From positions 1 to 6,402 of the forward strand of contig JAEUAC010000405.1 in NCBI GenBank assembly GCA_019695455.1: a DNA stretch of 6,402 nucleotides, read 5' to 3'. Source of the DNA: Methylorubrum extorquens. GTDB taxonomy: Bacteria > Pseudomonadota > Alphaproteobacteria > Rhizobiales > Beijerinckiaceae. The notes below the pieces were generated by a model. It did not search any database and was not told where the DNA came from. It saw only the letters and a program-made list of their open reading frames with translations. The translations under genes were made by a program, and so were the position numbers. Positions 6,401 through 6,402 of this stretch are shown here, in pieces (within the stretch, counting starts at the first letter, position 1; every line of letters starts with the position of its first letter).

Positions 6401-6402
6401 GG

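Noticed and set aside
1..6402. Search for mobile elements, CRISPR repeats, tRNA genes, riboswitches and tandem repeats.
   Set aside because: Reading through both strands I saw no transposase, no regularly spaced repeats, no tRNA-like cloverleaf and no leader long enough for a riboswitch. The gene-free sequence is limited to about 67 bases between 6160 and 6226.

Overview
The window carries one complete ABC importer operon of the dipeptide/oligopeptide (Opp/Dpp, PepT) family on the + strand. It is flanked by the ends of two incomplete genes. Base composition is very G+C-rich, with almost all third codon positions G or C. GTG and ATG starts are both used, and neighbouring genes overlap by a few bases. 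This fits a high-GC proteobacterium. The long substrate-binding protein and the permease sequences look most like alphaproteobacteria of the Hyphomicrobiales (Rhizobium/Methylobacterium-like), but that placement comes from recall of family appearance and not from a search.

Layout: bases 2-166 are the 3' end of an unrecognised gene whose TGA overlaps the next start. Near 101-133 lies an A+T-richer pocket holding an imperfect inverted repeat and a weak promoter-like pair of hexamers. Bases 163-2031 encode a 622-residue ATPase with two complete nucleotide-binding domains in one chain. Bases 2031-3983 (or from 2028) encode a secreted substrate-binding protein of solute-binding family 5. Bases 3980-4996 encode the OppB-type permease, and 4993-6159 the OppC-type permease, which has an enlarged periplasmic loop. 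A perfect 14-bp hairpin at 6168-6199 lies between this operon and a convergent minus-strand gene whose last 58 codons are visible (6227-6400).

How it works together: the binding protein captures solute in the periplasm and delivers it to the OppB/OppC channel. The fused ATPase supplies both nucleotide-binding domains and powers import. The gene order (double ATPase, binding protein, permease, permease) matches the glutathione importer gsiABCD. However, the binding protein and both permeases here are clearly longer than the Gsi proteins, so glutathione should not be assumed. The substrate cannot be read from the sequence; oligopeptides, modified peptides and oligosaccharides are all possible in this family.

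I found no mobile element, CRISPR array, tRNA or rRNA, and no clearly unprecedented system. The points most worth a second look are the outsized OppC loop with a cysteine pair, the upstream hairpin/promoter pocket, the partial upstream gene that appears to belong to the operon, and the chain of four short overlaps.
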